Source of the DNA: Syntrophales bacterium
GTDB lineage: Bacteria; Desulfobacterota; Syntrophia; Syntrophales; UBA2192
Assembly (NCBI GenBank): GCA_025454095.1
Contig: JALOPC010000006.1
Span: 1-18,350, forward strand
Direction: 5' to 3'
DNA length: 18,350 bases
The first letter of the stretch is position 1, and each line of letters opens with the position of its first letter. The notes beneath the pieces were generated by a model. It worked only from the letters and a program-made list of their open reading frames with translations. It had not been told where the DNA came from and did no database searches. Positions 1 through 8,106 of this stretch are shown here, piece by piece. The position numbers and the translations under genes are program-made.

Positions 1-1356
1 GAATACCAGAAGAAGCATGTATCGCCGGAAGAAGCCGTCCGGGTGGTCCGCTCGGGGGACTGGGTGGAATACGGTCAGTTCGCCGTCTCGACCGTCGTGC
101 TCGACAAGGCCCTCGCGGCCCGCAAGGACGAGCTTCGGGACGTGAAGATCCGGGCCACGACCCGGGCCGTCGGGATCCCCGAGACGGTCAAGGTCGACCC
201 GACGACGGAGCACTTCGCCTATCACAACCTCCACTTCAGCGGCAACGACCGCAAGGCCCACGACCAGGGTCTGTGCTGGTTCGTTCCCATCCTCTACCAC
301 GAGGTGCCGCGCTACTACCGGGAGAACTGCGAATTGGACGTTGCCATGATGCCCGTGGCGCCCATGGACCGCAACGGCTACTTCAACTTCAGTCTCTCGA
401 ACTCCCACGCCCGCGCCATCTGCGACAAGGCGAAGACGATCATCGTCGAGGTCAACCCGAGACTCCCCGTGTGCCTCGGCGGCCGCGAGGAGAACATCCA
501 CATCTCCGAGGTGGACCTCATCGTGGAGAGCGACTGGAAGGTGCCGGAACTTCCTTCCGCCTCGCCCAGCGAGGTGGACCGGGAAATCGCCTCGCTCATC
601 GTCGGCGAGCTGCGGGACGGCTGCTGCATCCAGCTGGGCATCGGCGGGATGCCCAACGCCGTGGGCTCCATGATCGCCCAGTCGGACCTGAAGGACCTGG
701 GCATTCACACGGAGATGTTCTGCGACTCCATGATGGAGATGGCCCTGGCGGGCCGGGTGACGGGCAGCCGCAAGATGACGGATCGCGGCAAGATCGCCTA
801 CACGTTCTGCCTCGGTTCGAAGGCCTGCTACGACTTCCTGGACCGCAACCCGATGTGCGCGTCCTACCCCGTGAACTATACGAACGACCCCTTCGTCATC
901 GCCCAGAACGACAACTTCATCGCCATCAACAACTGCGTGGAGATCGACCTCTTCGGGCAGGTCTGTTCGGAATCGTCGGGGACGCGGCACATCAGCGGCA
1001 CGGGCGGCCAGGTGGATTTCACCTACGGCGCCTACCGCTCGAAGGGCGGCAAGGCGTTCCTCTGCATGAGCTCCACCTTCGAAAAGAAGGGAACGGTTGT
1101 TTCCCGGATCAAGCCCCTGCTCACGGAAGGGGCTATCGTGACGGACCCGCGGGCGATGGTGTCCTACGTCGTGACGGAGTACGGGATCGTGAATCTGAAG
1201 GGCAAGTCCACCTGGGAACGGGCCGAGGCCCTGATCTCGATCGCTCACCCCGACTTCCGGGACGAACTCGCCCGCGAGGCGGAAAGGATGGGAATCTGGC
1301 GGCGCTCCAACCGCGCTCGCACCGAGACGGCCACGGTCGTTGCATTTCGTCGCTGA
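1..1356 (+). CDS. Acetyl-CoA hydrolase/transferase family CoA-transferase, 5'-truncated by window edge
   Basis: The reading frame is open from base 1, so the start codon lies outside the window; 451 residues are visible and probably only a few are missing. Members of this family move CoA between an acyl-CoA and acetate or a similar carboxylate (4-hydroxybutyrate, butyryl, propionyl or succinyl CoA-transferases) in the cytoplasm, through a glutamyl-CoA thioester. Visible family features are the segment [13 protein letters not shown], the following [14 protein letters not shown] (family form HTEMFSDG), SGTGGQVDF, and the C-terminal block [19 protein letters not shown] followed by [14 protein letters not shown]. 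The C-terminus ends about 25 residues after that block, as is usual. The next gene is ridA on the opposite strand. Which acyl group is used cannot be decided from sequence. Family assignment is very secure; the specific reaction is not. Confidence 0.93.
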   Translation, partial: EYQKKHVSPEEAVRVVRSGDWVEYGQFAVSTVVLDKALAARKDELRDVKIRATTRAVGIPETVKVDPTTEHFAYHNLHFSGNDRKAHDQGLCWFVPILYHEVPRYYRENCELDVAMMPVAPMDRNGYFNFSLSNSHARAICDKAKTIIVEVNPRLPVCLGGREENIHISEVDLIVESDWKVPELPSASPSEVDREIASLIVGELRDGCCIQLGIGGMPNAVGSMIAQSDLKDLGIHTEMFCDSMMEMALAGRVTGSRKMTDRGKIAYTFCLGSKACYDFLDRNPMCASYPVNYTNDPFVIAQNDNFIAINNCVEIDLFGQVCSESSGTRHISGTGGQVDFTYGAYRSKGGKAFLCMSSTFEKKGTVVSRIKPLLTEGAIVTDPRAMVSYVVTEYGIVNLKGKSTWERAEALISIAHPDFRDELAREAERMGIWRRSNRARTETATVVAFRR

Positions 1357-1430
1357 CCCTGCCCGTAACGGCCCGCATCGGTCGGACCGTTGCGCCTCCT
1401 CTCAACGGGGTCGGCGTTTCGTCAGGGTAC

Positions 1431-1488
1431 CCGCATCCCTTTTCGGATGGGACACCACCTCCCTCCGTCCTGCCGGAAAGGGATGCGG
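1431..1488. repeat. 12-bp perfect inverted repeat downstream of the CoA-transferase gene
   Basis: CCGCATCCCTTT at 1431-1442 is repeated as its exact reverse complement at 1477-1488, separated by 34 nt. Inside the left half CATCC/GGATG can form a small alternative hairpin. There is no T-run after the right arm, so this is not a classical intrinsic terminator. It may be a 3'-UTR structure or a protein site. The remainder of 1357-1540 shows no gene that I can support. Confidence 0.5.
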
Positions 1489-1543
1489 CCATGCCCTGGA
1501 CGTTCCGCGAATGCCCGACAGGCGTATCGCAACGGAGAGGGTC

Positions 1544-1575
1544 TTATAAAAGGGGCCGGGCCTCGTGCCCGCCCC
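1544..1575 (-). terminator. Intrinsic terminator of ridA
   Basis: Read on the minus strand, a GC-rich stem (1567-1575 pairing with 1552-1561, one bulged base, 5-nt loop) is followed by TTTTATA. It lies 25 nt after the ridA stop codon, in the correct orientation for ridA. Confidence 0.7.
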
Positions 1576-1600
1576 TGCCCTCCCTGTGCCGCGCGCCGGG

Positions 1601-1978
1601 TCACGTCCCGCAGATCACGGAAATCTCGATTGCCGCATCCCGGGGCAGACGGGCGACCTGGACCGTTTCCCGGGCAGGCGGCGTCGCGGGGAAATAGCGC
1701 CCGTAGATCGCGTTGAATGCCGCGAAATCGTTCATGTCCTTCAGGAACACCGTCGATTTCAGAACGTTCTCCAGCGTCATGCCGGCCGCCCCGACGATGG
1801 CCTTGAGATTTTCCAGGACCTGGACGGCCTGCGCCTCGATGCCCGCGCCGGCCAATTCCCCCGTTGTCGGGTCCATCCCGAGTGTTCCCGACACGAACAG
1901 CAGGTTCCCGAGCCTGACGGCCTGCGAATAGGGCCCGATCGCCGCGGGAGCCCCGGCGGTTGTCACGATGGTTTTCAT
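1601..1978 (-). CDS. ridA: RidA family reactive intermediate (enamine/imine) deaminase
   Basis: The 125-residue protein has the usual RidA/YjgF/UK114 length. RidA hydrolyses reactive 2-aminoacrylate-type enamines and imines made by PLP enzymes, releasing 2-oxoacids and ammonia; it is a cytoplasmic trimer. Visible family features are GPYSQAV (residues 15-21), FVSGTLG (28-34), the segment around NLKAIVGAAG, and PARETVQVARLP, whose Arg103 matches the substrate-carboxylate-binding arginine of the family. The start at 1978 was chosen because AGGAGG sits eight bases upstream and the protein then begins like other RidA proteins; the frame stays open to 2083 but the added residues look non-coding. 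It is divergent from the liv operon, which would fit a housekeeping role near amino-acid metabolism, though this link is inference. Confidence 0.95.
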   Translation of the reverse strand: MKTIVTTAGAPAAIGPYSQAVRLGNLLFVSGTLGMDPTTGELAGAGIEAQAVQVLENLKAIVGAAGMTLENVLKSTVFLKDMNDFAAFNAIYGRYFPATPPARETVQVARLPRDAAIEISVICGT

Positions 1979-2011
1979 GTCGCGTTCCTCCTTTTCCGAT
2001 ACGGTTCGCCG

Positions 2012-2017
2012 ACTATA
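2012..2017 (-). promoter_or_regulatory. Possible -10 element for ridA
   Basis: The minus strand reads TATAGT here, 34 nt upstream of the ridA start codon. A convincing -35 box at the right distance is not visible (TGAATG at 2035-2040 is poor), so this is tentative. Confidence 0.3.
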
Positions 2018-2076
2018 CCACGGAACGATTTGCGCATTCACAGAAAACCATACGGGCGTGACGTTCCAATTTTCTG

Positions 2077-2103
2077 TTGACACTCCCTGTCTTTCCTTAT
2101 AAA
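2077..2103 (+). promoter_or_regulatory. Sigma70-type promoter of the liv operon
   Basis: A perfect TTGACA (2077-2082) is followed after 15 nt by TATAAA (2098-2103). The spacer is shorter than the optimal 17 nt, which suggests a moderate or regulated promoter. The start site would fall near 2110, giving a short leader that contains the ribosome binding site GGAGG at 2124-2128, seven bases before the livK ATG. Confidence 0.6.
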
Positions 2104-2135
2104 AAAACGAAGATTTATCCGCCGGAGGTCAAATC

Positions 2136-3254
2136 ATGAAAAAGCTCGCCCTGCTCGTTGCCGTCATCGCGGTTCTCGCGTTTGCGGCCGCCCCGTCCGC
2201 CCGGGCCGCCGAAACCATCAAGATCGGGGCCGCCTTCGCCCTGTCGGGAAGCATCGCCGTCTACGGCGAGGGCTTCAAGAAGTGCATCGACCTTGCCGTC
2301 GAGGAGATCAACGCCAAGGGCGGCATCAAGGGCAAGAAGATCGAGATCGTCTACGAGGACAACAAGAGCAACCCGAAAGACTGCGTCACGGCCGTCCGCA
2401 AGCTGATCACCGTGGACAAGGTTCCCGTGATCTTCGGGCCTGCCGGCAGCTCCAATTTCATGGCCACGGCCCCCGTCGCCCAGGAAAACAAGGTCGTGCT
2501 GATTTCGGCCCAGGGCGCCGCCGTGGGCCTGACCAAGGCGGGCGAGTACATCTTCCGGGTCTTCCCCTCCGACACCCTGCAGGGCCCCCACCTGGCGAAG
2601 CTCGCCATGAGCAAGGGCTACAAGAAGGTGCCCGTCATGTACGTCAACAACGACTGGGGCCTGGGGCTGAAGAACGCCTTCGTGGACGCCTACAAGAAAA
2701 TGGGCGGCACGGTGACGGACATCATCGCCTACGACGAGAAAAAGACGGACTACCGCACGGAGCTTCTCCGCGCGAGCAAAGGCAACCCCCCGGCCATCGT
2801 CAACCTGACCTACATCAACGAGGGCGCCGTGCAGTTCAAGCAGGCCTTCGAGATGGGCATCAAGACGCAGTGGCTCTGCGGCTCCGCCGCGAGGGCCCCC
2901 AAGATGGTCGAGCTGGCCGGCAAGGCCGCCGAGGGCGTCATCGGCACGTACCCCTCGGTCCCGCAGAACACCAAGCAGTACCAGGCCTTCAAGGAAGCGT
3001 ACAAGAAGAAATACGGCGACGACAAGATCCCCATCTTCGGCGACTACAACTACGACATGGTCTACGTGACGGCCCGGGCGATCGAGAGGGGCGGCTACAC
3101 GGCCGACGGCATCCGCAAGGCGCTGCCCCAGGCCGCGAAGGGCTTCAAGGGCGTGACGGGCGACAAGACGTTCGACAGCGAACGGAGCCCGAAATTCGCC
3201 GAGTACGGCATCTGGGTCGTCAAGGACGGCAAGATCGAAGACTACAAGAAATAA
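2136..3254 (+). CDS. Branched-chain amino acid-type ABC transporter periplasmic binding protein (LivK-like)
   Basis: The 372-residue protein begins with a Sec signal peptide: a lysine pair, a hydrophobic core, and probable cleavage near residues 23-25 (PSARA-A). No lipobox cysteine is present, so it should be free in the periplasm. The mature part is a type I periplasmic binding fold (PBP1, ABC_transp_aux/LivJ-like): IKIGAAFALSG, then the motif around EEINAKGGIKGKKIEIVYED, the VPVIFGPAGSSN segment, and YVNNDWGLG in the inter-domain region. It binds the substrate for the permease encoded immediately downstream. Such proteins bind Leu/Ile/Val but also other amino acids, amides, urea or aromatic and short-chain acids, so the ligand is unknown. 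The start has GGAGG at ideal distance and is preceded by a promoter. Confidence 0.93.
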   Translation: MKKLALLVAVIAVLAFAAAPSARAAETIKIGAAFALSGSIAVYGEGFKKCIDLAVEEINAKGGIKGKKIEIVYEDNKSNPKDCVTAVRKLITVDKVPVIFGPAGSSNFMATAPVAQENKVVLISAQGAAVGLTKAGEYIFRVFPSDTLQGPHLAKLAMSKGYKKVPVMYVNNDWGLGLKNAFVDAYKKMGGTVTDIIAYDEKKTDYRTELLRASKGNPPAIVNLTYINEGAVQFKQAFEMGIKTQWLCGSAARAPKMVELAGKAAEGVIGTYPSVPQNTKQYQAFKEAYKKKYGDDKIPIFGDYNYDMVYVTARAIERGGYTADGIRKALPQAAKGFKGVTGDKTFDSERSPKFAEYGIWVVKDGKIEDYKK

Positions 3255-3283
3255 ACGGGACATCGACAAACATAGGATTGCGC

Positions 3284-3326
3284 AGGAGGGTTCCGGCCGT
3301 CGTTTCGGCCGGAACCTCCTTTTTTT
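3284..3326 (+). terminator. Strong intrinsic terminator/attenuator between livK and livH
   Basis: A 15-bp stem with one bulged G (AGGAGG...GGCCG at 3284-3299 pairing with 3306-3320), a 6-nt loop and a run of seven T residues (3320-3326) form a textbook terminator. It ends three bases before the livH start codon. It probably reduces transcription into the membrane and ATPase genes, giving excess binding protein, as is common in such transporters. Confidence 0.88.
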
Positions 3327-3329
3327 CAT

Positions 3330-4205
3330 ATGGATTCCATCAGCTACTATCTCCAGACCGTCCTCAACGGCATCCTCGCGGGCTGCATCTACGCCCTGTT
3401 CGCCATGGGGCTCACCCTTATCTACGGGGTGCTGAACTTCGTGAACTTCGCCCACGGCGAGCTGATCATGTGGGGGGCCTACTTCCTGTTCCTGTTCATG
3501 GGCGAGCCCTTCGGGTTGCCCCTGTACGCCGCCATTTTCCCGGCCCTGGCACTCACGGGCTGCCTGGGGCTCGCGATGGACTACTCCGTGTTCCGGCCCA
3601 TCCGCAGGGCCAACCGCCTGACGCTGCTCATCGCGGCGATGGGCCTCTCCGTCTTCCTGCGCAACGCGGCGCAGTTCTTCTGGGGCGCCGAGGTGAGAAC
3701 CTACGGCCTCGAGGTGACGGCCGGGATGCGCTTCTTCGGCCTCTATATCACGGCTCCGCAGATGGCCATCATCGCCGTCACGCTCCTCTGCGTGGCCGCG
3801 GTCTACCTTCTCTTCTTCAAGTCGCGCCTCGGCAAGTCGATGCGGGCCCTCTCGGACAACCTCGATCTCGCGAGAATCTCGGGAATCGACACGAAACGGG
3901 CGATCCTGGCCGCCTGGGTCATCTCGGCGGTCCTGGCGGCCGTCGGGGGCATCCTGCTCGCGCTCGACACGAACCTCTCCCCCGAGATGGGCGTCATCAA
4001 CCTGATCAAGGCCTTTGCCGCGACCCTCATCGGCGGCGTGGGGAATCTCTGGGGGGCGCTGCTGGGGGGGATGCTTATCGGCCTGGCGGAAAACCTGGGC
4101 GTGCTCTTCATCTCGCCCGGTTACAAGGACGCCGTCGCCTTCGTCATCATGGTGATCATCCTGCTGGCCCGGCCCTACGTGATCATCGGGGAAAGGAGCG
4201 ACTGA
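3330..4205 (+). CDS. livH: Branched-chain amino acid-type ABC transporter permease LivH
   Basis: The 291-residue polytopic inner-membrane protein matches LivH in length and layout, with about eight hydrophobic segments. Typical LivH features are the N-terminal block GILAGCIYALFAMGLTLIYG followed by NFVNFAHGELIMWGAY, and near the C-terminus AATLIGGVGNLWGALLGG. It forms the heterodimeric channel with LivM. The ATG at 3330 gives the family N-terminus, but the 30 bases upstream are the terminator hairpin and T-run, and no free Shine-Dalgarno sequence is visible. The gene is followed after one base by livM, which implies translational coupling downstream. Confidence 0.94.
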   Translation: MDSISYYLQTVLNGILAGCIYALFAMGLTLIYGVLNFVNFAHGELIMWGAYFLFLFMGEPFGLPLYAAIFPALALTGCLGLAMDYSVFRPIRRANRLTLLIAAMGLSVFLRNAAQFFWGAEVRTYGLEVTAGMRFFGLYITAPQMAIIAVTLLCVAAVYLLFFKSRLGKSMRALSDNLDLARISGIDTKRAILAAWVISAVLAAVGGILLALDTNLSPEMGVINLIKAFAATLIGGVGNLWGALLGGMLIGLAENLGVLFISPGYKDAVAFVIMVIILLARPYVIIGERSD

Positions 4206-4206
4206 G

Positions 4207-5091
4207 ATGGACCTGCTTCTTCACCTCGCCATCGTCATCGCCATCTACGCCATCTTCGCGCTGAGCCTCAACGTGGAGGTGGGCTACACGGGCCTGTTCA
4301 ACTTCGGCCACGTGGCCTTTTTCGCCATCGGGGCCTACACGTCGGCGCTGTTGACGCTGGCCGGCGCCCCCTTTTCCCTGGGTCTCCTGGCCGGTCTCGC
4401 CGCGGCGGGCCTCTGCGGGTACCTGCTCAGCATCCCCGCCCTCAAGCTCCAGGGGGACTACTTCGGAATCGCGACTCTGGGCTTCGGCGAGATCCTCCGG
4501 ATGATCGTCAACAACGAGGTCTGGCTCACCAAGGGGCCCATGGGTCTTCCAGGCATCCCGCGGCCCGATCTTTTCGGCGTCGTCTTCGACACCCTGCCTG
4601 CCTACCTGGCCCTCTCGGGGGTCTTCGCACTCGTCACCTTCGCCATCCTGGCCTTCGTCGTTTTGAGCCCCTTCGGCCGTGCCCTGAAGGCCGTGCGCGA
4701 CGACGAAACGGCGGCGGAGATTCTCGGCAAGAACGCCTTCCGGTTCAAGATCAAGTCCTTCGTCATCGGCTCCGTCTTCGCGGGATTGGCGGGTGTGCTC
4801 TGGGCCCACTACACGACCTTCATCGGTCCCGGCGACTTCACCCTCACGGAGACGATCCTCGTGCTGCTCATCGTCGTCATGGGAGGCAAGGGGACTTTTC
4901 TCGGGCCCGTGGTGGGTGCCGTCGCCCTGATCTTTTTCCAGGAGTCGGTGCGGTTCCTGCGCCTGCCGCCCGAGTGGACGCGGTTGCTGGGACCGCTGCA
5001 GCAGATGGTCTTCGGGCTTCTGCTCGTCGTCCTCATGGTCTTCCGCCCCGAAGGGATCATCCGTGAAAAGGGGGGCCGGCGCGGTGATTGA
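4207..5091 (+). CDS. livM: Branched-chain amino acid-type ABC transporter permease LivM
   Basis: The 294-residue membrane protein is the second channel subunit. The family block LNVEVGYTGLFNFGHVAFFAIGAY is present at residues 20-43 (split here: LNVEVGYTGL, then FNFGHVAFFAIGAY), as is LQGDYFGIATLGFGEILR and the LMVFRPEGI ending that LivM proteins share. It lacks the long N-terminal extension of enterobacterial LivM, as most non-enteric homologues do. A GAAAGGAG ribosome binding site lies inside the end of livH (4191-4198). The last eight bases overlap the preferred livG start. Confidence 0.94.
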   Translation: MDLLLHLAIVIAIYAIFALSLNVEVGYTGLFNFGHVAFFAIGAYTSALLTLAGAPFSLGLLAGLAAAGLCGYLLSIPALKLQGDYFGIATLGFGEILRMIVNNEVWLTKGPMGLPGIPRPDLFGVVFDTLPAYLALSGVFALVTFAILAFVVLSPFGRALKAVRDDETAAEILGKNAFRFKIKSFVIGSVFAGLAGVLWAHYTTFIGPGDFTLTETILVLLIVVMGGKGTFLGPVVGAVALIFFQESVRFLRLPPEWTRLLGPLQQMVFGLLLVVLMVFRPEGIIREKGGRRGD

Positions 5092-5833
5092 AATCCGCAA
5101 CGTGACCAAGACCTTCGGCGGCACGCGCGCCGTCTCGGACTGCTCGATCAGCCTCGACGGCCTCGGCATCACCGGGCTCATCGGCCCCAACGGCAGCGGC
5201 AAGACGACCCTTTTCAACCTGATCACGGGGCTCCTCAAACCCGACAGCGGGGAGATCCGCTTTCTCGGAAACCGCATCGACGGCCGCCTGCCCCACGACA
5301 TGGCGCAACTGGGCCTCATCCGAACCTTTCAGCTCTCGAGGGTCTTCCCCCGCATGACAGTGCTGGAGAACATGCTGCTGGCGCCGCAGGGGCAGACGGG
5401 GGAGCGCCTGCTGTCGCTGTGGTTGCGGCTGCCGAAGATCCGCAGCGAAGAGTCGGAAAACCGCGAGCAGGCCCTCGAGCTGCTCGACCTGCTTGGCCTG
5501 ACGAAGCTGCACGACCAGTTTGCCGAGAACCTCTCCTACGGACAGCAGAAGCTTTTGGAGCTGGGCCGCGCCCTGATGGCCAAGCCGAGGATGATCCTCC
5601 TGGACGAACCGACGGCGGGGATCAACCCTACCCTCATCCGGACGATGATCGAGATGATCCTCACGATGCGGGAGCGGGGCCAGGTCTTCTTCATCATCGA
5701 GCACAACATGGATGTGGTCATCGAGGTCTGCGAGAAGGTCTTCGTCCTCGACCACGGGGAAAAGATCGCCGAGGGGCGTCCTGCGGACATCCAGAAAGAC
5801 CCCCGCGTCATCGAGGCGTACCTGGGATGCTGA
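5084..5833 (+). CDS. livG: Branched-chain amino acid-type ABC transporter ATP-binding protein LivG
   Basis: The 249-residue ABC ATPase has Walker A GPNGSGKT (residues 34-41), a Q-loop at TFQLSR, signature LSYGQQ (150-155), Walker B MILLDEP (170-176) and H-loop His207 (IIEHNMD). The LivG-specific ending EGRPADIQKDPRVIEAYLG is also visible. It powers LivHM on the cytoplasmic face together with LivF. I prefer the GTG at 5084, giving MIEIRNVTKTFGG, because this matches the family N-terminus and has a G-rich ribosome binding site (5068-5074). A GTG at 5063 would add seven residues and is also possible. It overlaps livM by eight bases and livF by seven, so the cluster is tightly coupled. Confidence 0.94.
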   Translation: MIEIRNVTKTFGGTRAVSDCSISLDGLGITGLIGPNGSGKTTLFNLITGLLKPDSGEIRFLGNRIDGRLPHDMAQLGLIRTFQLSRVFPRMTVLENMLLAPQGQTGERLLSLWLRLPKIRSEESENREQALELLDLLGLTKLHDQFAENLSYGQQKLLELGRALMAKPRMILLDEPTAGINPTLIRTMIEMILTMRERGQVFFIIEHNMDVVIEVCEKVFVLDHGEKIAEGRPADIQKDPRVIEAYLGC

Positions 5834-6537
5834 GACTGGAAGCGACAGACATCTACGCCGGCTACGGCAAGATCGAGGTCCTGCACGGGGCGTCCATCCG
5901 CGCGGCGGCGGGCGAGATCATCTGCATCATCGGGCCCAACGGCTCCGGGAAGTCGACGCTTCTCAAGACCGTCTTCGGCCTCATCAAGCCGACGAGGGGC
6001 ACGGTCAGCTTCGACGGCAGGGACATCTCCCGGCTCGACCCCGAGCAGAAGGTGCCCCTCGGGATCGCCTTCATCCCCCAGGGGAGAAACGTCTTCCCGT
6101 CGCTGACGGTCCGGGAAAACCTCGAGATGGGCGGCACCGTCCTCGGCAGCGAGAAGGCCGTGCGCCTGGCCATCGAGGAGGCCGTCGAGACCTACCCCCT
6201 GCTGAAGAGGAAGATCCGGGACCGGGCCGGGAACCTCTCGGGCGGCGAGAAGCAGATCCTTTCGCTGGCTCGGGCCGATATGATCAAGCCGGGTCTCATC
6301 CTCATGGACGAGCCCTCTATCGGGCTGTCGCCGAAAATGATCGACGAGGTCTACCTCAAGATCCAGGAAATCAACCGCCGGGGCACCACTTTCGCCATCG
6401 TCGAGCAAAACGCCCGCAAGGCCCTTTCGATCGCGCACCGCGGGTACGTGCTGGACCTCGGTCAGACGCGCCTGGAGGACACGGGCGCGGGACTCCTGGA
6501 CAACGAGGAAGTGAAAAAGCTCTACCTCGGCGGCTGA
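5827..6537 (+). CDS. livF: Branched-chain amino acid-type ABC transporter ATP-binding protein LivF
   Basis: The 236-residue ABC ATPase has Walker A GPNGSGKS (36-43), Q-loop Gln85 (IPQGRNVF), signature LSGGEK (137-142) and Walker B LILMDEP (157-163). The H-loop position carries Gln (IVEQNARKA), which is normal for LivF. The start ATG at 5827 overlaps the livG stop (ATGCTGA), and the N-terminus MLRLEATDIYAGYGKIEVLHG is that of LivF. A longer frame extends upstream within livG but is not coding. It is the last gene of the transporter operon; no intrinsic terminator was found directly after it. Confidence 0.95.
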   Translation: MLRLEATDIYAGYGKIEVLHGASIRAAAGEIICIIGPNGSGKSTLLKTVFGLIKPTRGTVSFDGRDISRLDPEQKVPLGIAFIPQGRNVFPSLTVRENLEMGGTVLGSEKAVRLAIEEAVETYPLLKRKIRDRAGNLSGGEKQILSLARADMIKPGLILMDEPSIGLSPKMIDEVYLKIQEINRRGTTFAIVEQNARKALSIAHRGYVLDLGQTRLEDTGAGLLDNEEVKKLYLGG

Positions 6538-6765
6538 ACGCCAGGGGTCAGGGTACAGGGTGAAGACAAGGATCCCCAATCATCTCAGCACGCCAACCTG
6601 CCCTATCGAAAATATTCCCAATTACCTGCCATCATGTTAAACTAACAGCACATTTGACCACTCGCATTCACGTCACCTCGACTGCGTGCAGACCCTTTCC
6701 TGATTCCGACCGGACAGACGGGATAGACCGAACAGACTGATTCGACCATCTTACAGGAGGATACC
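6538..6765. other. Intergenic stretch between livF and the hemerythrin gene
   Basis: This 228-nt gap is noticeably less GC-rich around 6590-6660 than the flanking genes. It starts with a short degenerate tandem of CAGGGT-like units (6543-6561). A TTGACC (6654-6659) might be a -35 box, but the matching -10 is poor. No gene or terminator is evident. The ribosome binding site AGGAGG for the next gene is at 6754-6759. Confidence 0.4.
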
Positions 6766-7329
6766 ATGAAACCCATCGGACCCCTGATGTGGGAACATCG
6801 GCTGATCGAGCAGATGGTGGACCTGCTGCGCGGGGAGATCGACCGCATCACAAGCCGTAAGACAGTCAACGTGATCCTCGTCGAGCAGGCCGTCGATTTC
6901 TTTAAGACCTACGCCGACCGGACTCACCACGGCAAGGAAGAGGAGATTCTGTTCCGCGATCTTGCGAAGAAGAGGATGTCGCCGGAACATCGGACCGTGA
7001 TGGAGGAACTCATCGGGGAGCACGTCCGCGGCCGAGAGCTGGTGCGCAAGCTCGTCGAGGCGAAAGACCTCTACGTCAACGGCTACGCCGAGGCGCTGCC
7101 GCACATCGCCCGGGAGCTCCAGGCGCTCGTCGAGTTCTACCCGGGGCACATCGAGAAGGAGGATAAACGCTTTTTCTTCCCCTGCCTCGCCTACTTCACG
7201 CAGGACGAACAGAAACGGATGCTCGAGGAGTTCCATGCCTTCGACCGGAACATGATCCACGAGAAGTACCGGCTGGTGGTGGAGAATTTCCTGGGGAAGA
7301 AAGTGAAGCGGCCGGCCCTGGCGGGCTGA
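6766..7329 (+). CDS. Hemerythrin-like (HHE cation-binding domain) protein
   Basis: The 187-residue, all-helical cytoplasmic protein has the hemerythrin HHE ligand pattern: His11 (WEHRLIEQ), His54/His55 with Glu58-60 (THHGKEEEILF), His86 (GEHVRGRELV) and His128 with Glu132 (PGHIEKEDKRFFF). Such proteins bind a di-iron centre and sense, store or scavenge O2 or nitric oxide; in anaerobes they are usually linked to oxidative or nitrosative defence. The length fits single-domain prokaryotic homologues, with an extra C-terminal helix after residue 145. The start has AGGAGG six bases upstream. Its stop is only three bases from the stop of the converging SagB-type gene. The family is clear; the precise role is not. 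Confidence 0.92.
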   Translation: MKPIGPLMWEHRLIEQMVDLLRGEIDRITSRKTVNVILVEQAVDFFKTYADRTHHGKEEEILFRDLAKKRMSPEHRTVMEELIGEHVRGRELVRKLVEAKDLYVNGYAEALPHIARELQALVEFYPGHIEKEDKRFFFPCLAYFTQDEQKRMLEEFHAFDRNMIHEKYRLVVENFLGKKVKRPALAG

Positions 7330-7332
7330 CGA

Positions 7333-8106
7333 TCAGGCCGTATCCGATGTCCTTCGCTTGCCCACGGAGGCCAGGTAGACTGTGAACTCCTCCTTGCCGT
7401 CCACTTTCAGGAGCCGATCCATGGCCCCCTGATCGTAGGCGGCCACGGCGCAGGTCCCCGCGCCGATGGCCTCGCAGGCCAGGTAGAGGTTCTGACAGAC
7501 GTGCCCCGCATCCAGGGCGATTACCTTGGCGGCGGCCAGGCTGTAGCGCCACTCCATCCGGTAGGGGACGGCCGTCCAGACAAAGGTCACCGCCGACTGC
7601 GCCGGGTAGGGCTGGCCGAAGATGGCTTCCACCACTTTCGACCCGATGCTCTCGTCGGCGCGCTCCAGGAGGAGTTGGTGCTCGATGGGAAGGTATCGGT
7701 ACGTTCCCGCCAGCAGCCCCTTCACGCGAACCACGCACAGGTAGGTCTCGAGGGCGTGCCGGCACCCTGCGGAAGGCACCGTCCGGTAGGCGTGCCCCTC
7801 GTCCATCTTCGTCCGGATGCCCTGCGTCGCCCAGAGCAGGAAACTCAGCTCGTCCAGGGTCATTTCCTCCCGGGTGTAGACGCGACGGCTCTTGCGGTTC
7901 CGGATGGCCTTTGCCAGATCGACACCCGGGATGTCCCTCCATTTGCCGAACTTGGCCAGATCGATGCGGACGCCATCCGGCGGGTACGGTTTTTCGATGG
8001 GCGGCGCGGCCACTCCCCGGTTCTGGTCGGTCTCCGCAAAATCGATCTTCTTGCGGATGCTGTCCTTCAGGAAATACCGAAACTGTTCGATGAGCTTCCT
8101 CTCCAT
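7333..8106 (-). CDS. SagB-type/nitroreductase-family FMN oxidoreductase
   Basis: The 257-residue protein fits the nitroreductase superfamily, SagB/ThcOx-type branch: the FMN-binding basic motif RKSRRVY (71-77), the ELSFLLWATQGI block (86-97), PSAGCRHALE (111-120), and the terminal YLASVGKR. Such enzymes are FMN-dependent dehydrogenases; true SagB oxidises azolines in peptide natural products, but most stand-alone homologues have unknown substrates. No YcaO cyclase or precursor peptide is visible nearby, so a peptide-modifying role is unsupported. The start at 8106 has GAGGGA six bases upstream. It lies 108 nt after the TPR membrane gene on the same strand, so it could be its distal operon partner, but the gap is fairly long. 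No terminator is visible between it and the converging hemerythrin gene. Confidence 0.88.
   Translation of the reverse strand: MERKLIEQFRYFLKDSIRKKIDFAETDQNRGVAAPPIEKPYPPDGVRIDLAKFGKWRDIPGVDLAKAIRNRKSRRVYTREEMTLDELSFLLWATQGIRTKMDEGHAYRTVPSAGCRHALETYLCVVRVKGLLAGTYRYLPIEHQLLLERADESIGSKVVEAIFGQPYPAQSAVTFVWTAVPYRMEWRYSLAAAKVIALDAGHVCQNLYLACEAIGAGTCAVAAYDQGAMDRLLKVDGKEEFTVYLASVGKRRTSDTA

Noticed and set aside
273..1697. 474-residue plus-strand open frame overlapping the CoA-transferase
   Set aside because: It is out of frame with a clear family protein and composed mostly of Arg/Gly/Pro/His, as expected of a shadow.
2115..3455. 446-residue open frame on the minus strand opposite livK
   Set aside because: It is a mirror of the strongly biased codons of livK; composition is repetitive Val/Leu/Asp/Gly/Arg with no family motif, and it runs through the terminator hairpin.
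4183..5319. 378-residue minus-strand open frame opposite livM/livG
   Set aside because: Shadow of livM and livG, rich in Glu/Asp/Arg with no motif.
6654..6683. TTGACC-based promoter for the hemerythrin gene
   Set aside because: The -35 is good but the sequence at 17 nt (TCGACT) is a poor -10, so it is not listed as a feature.
7333..8106. A SagB-based thiazole/oxazole peptide-modification cluster
   Set aside because: No YcaO, leader peptide, protease or exporter is visible nearby; a stand-alone oxidoreductase is simpler.
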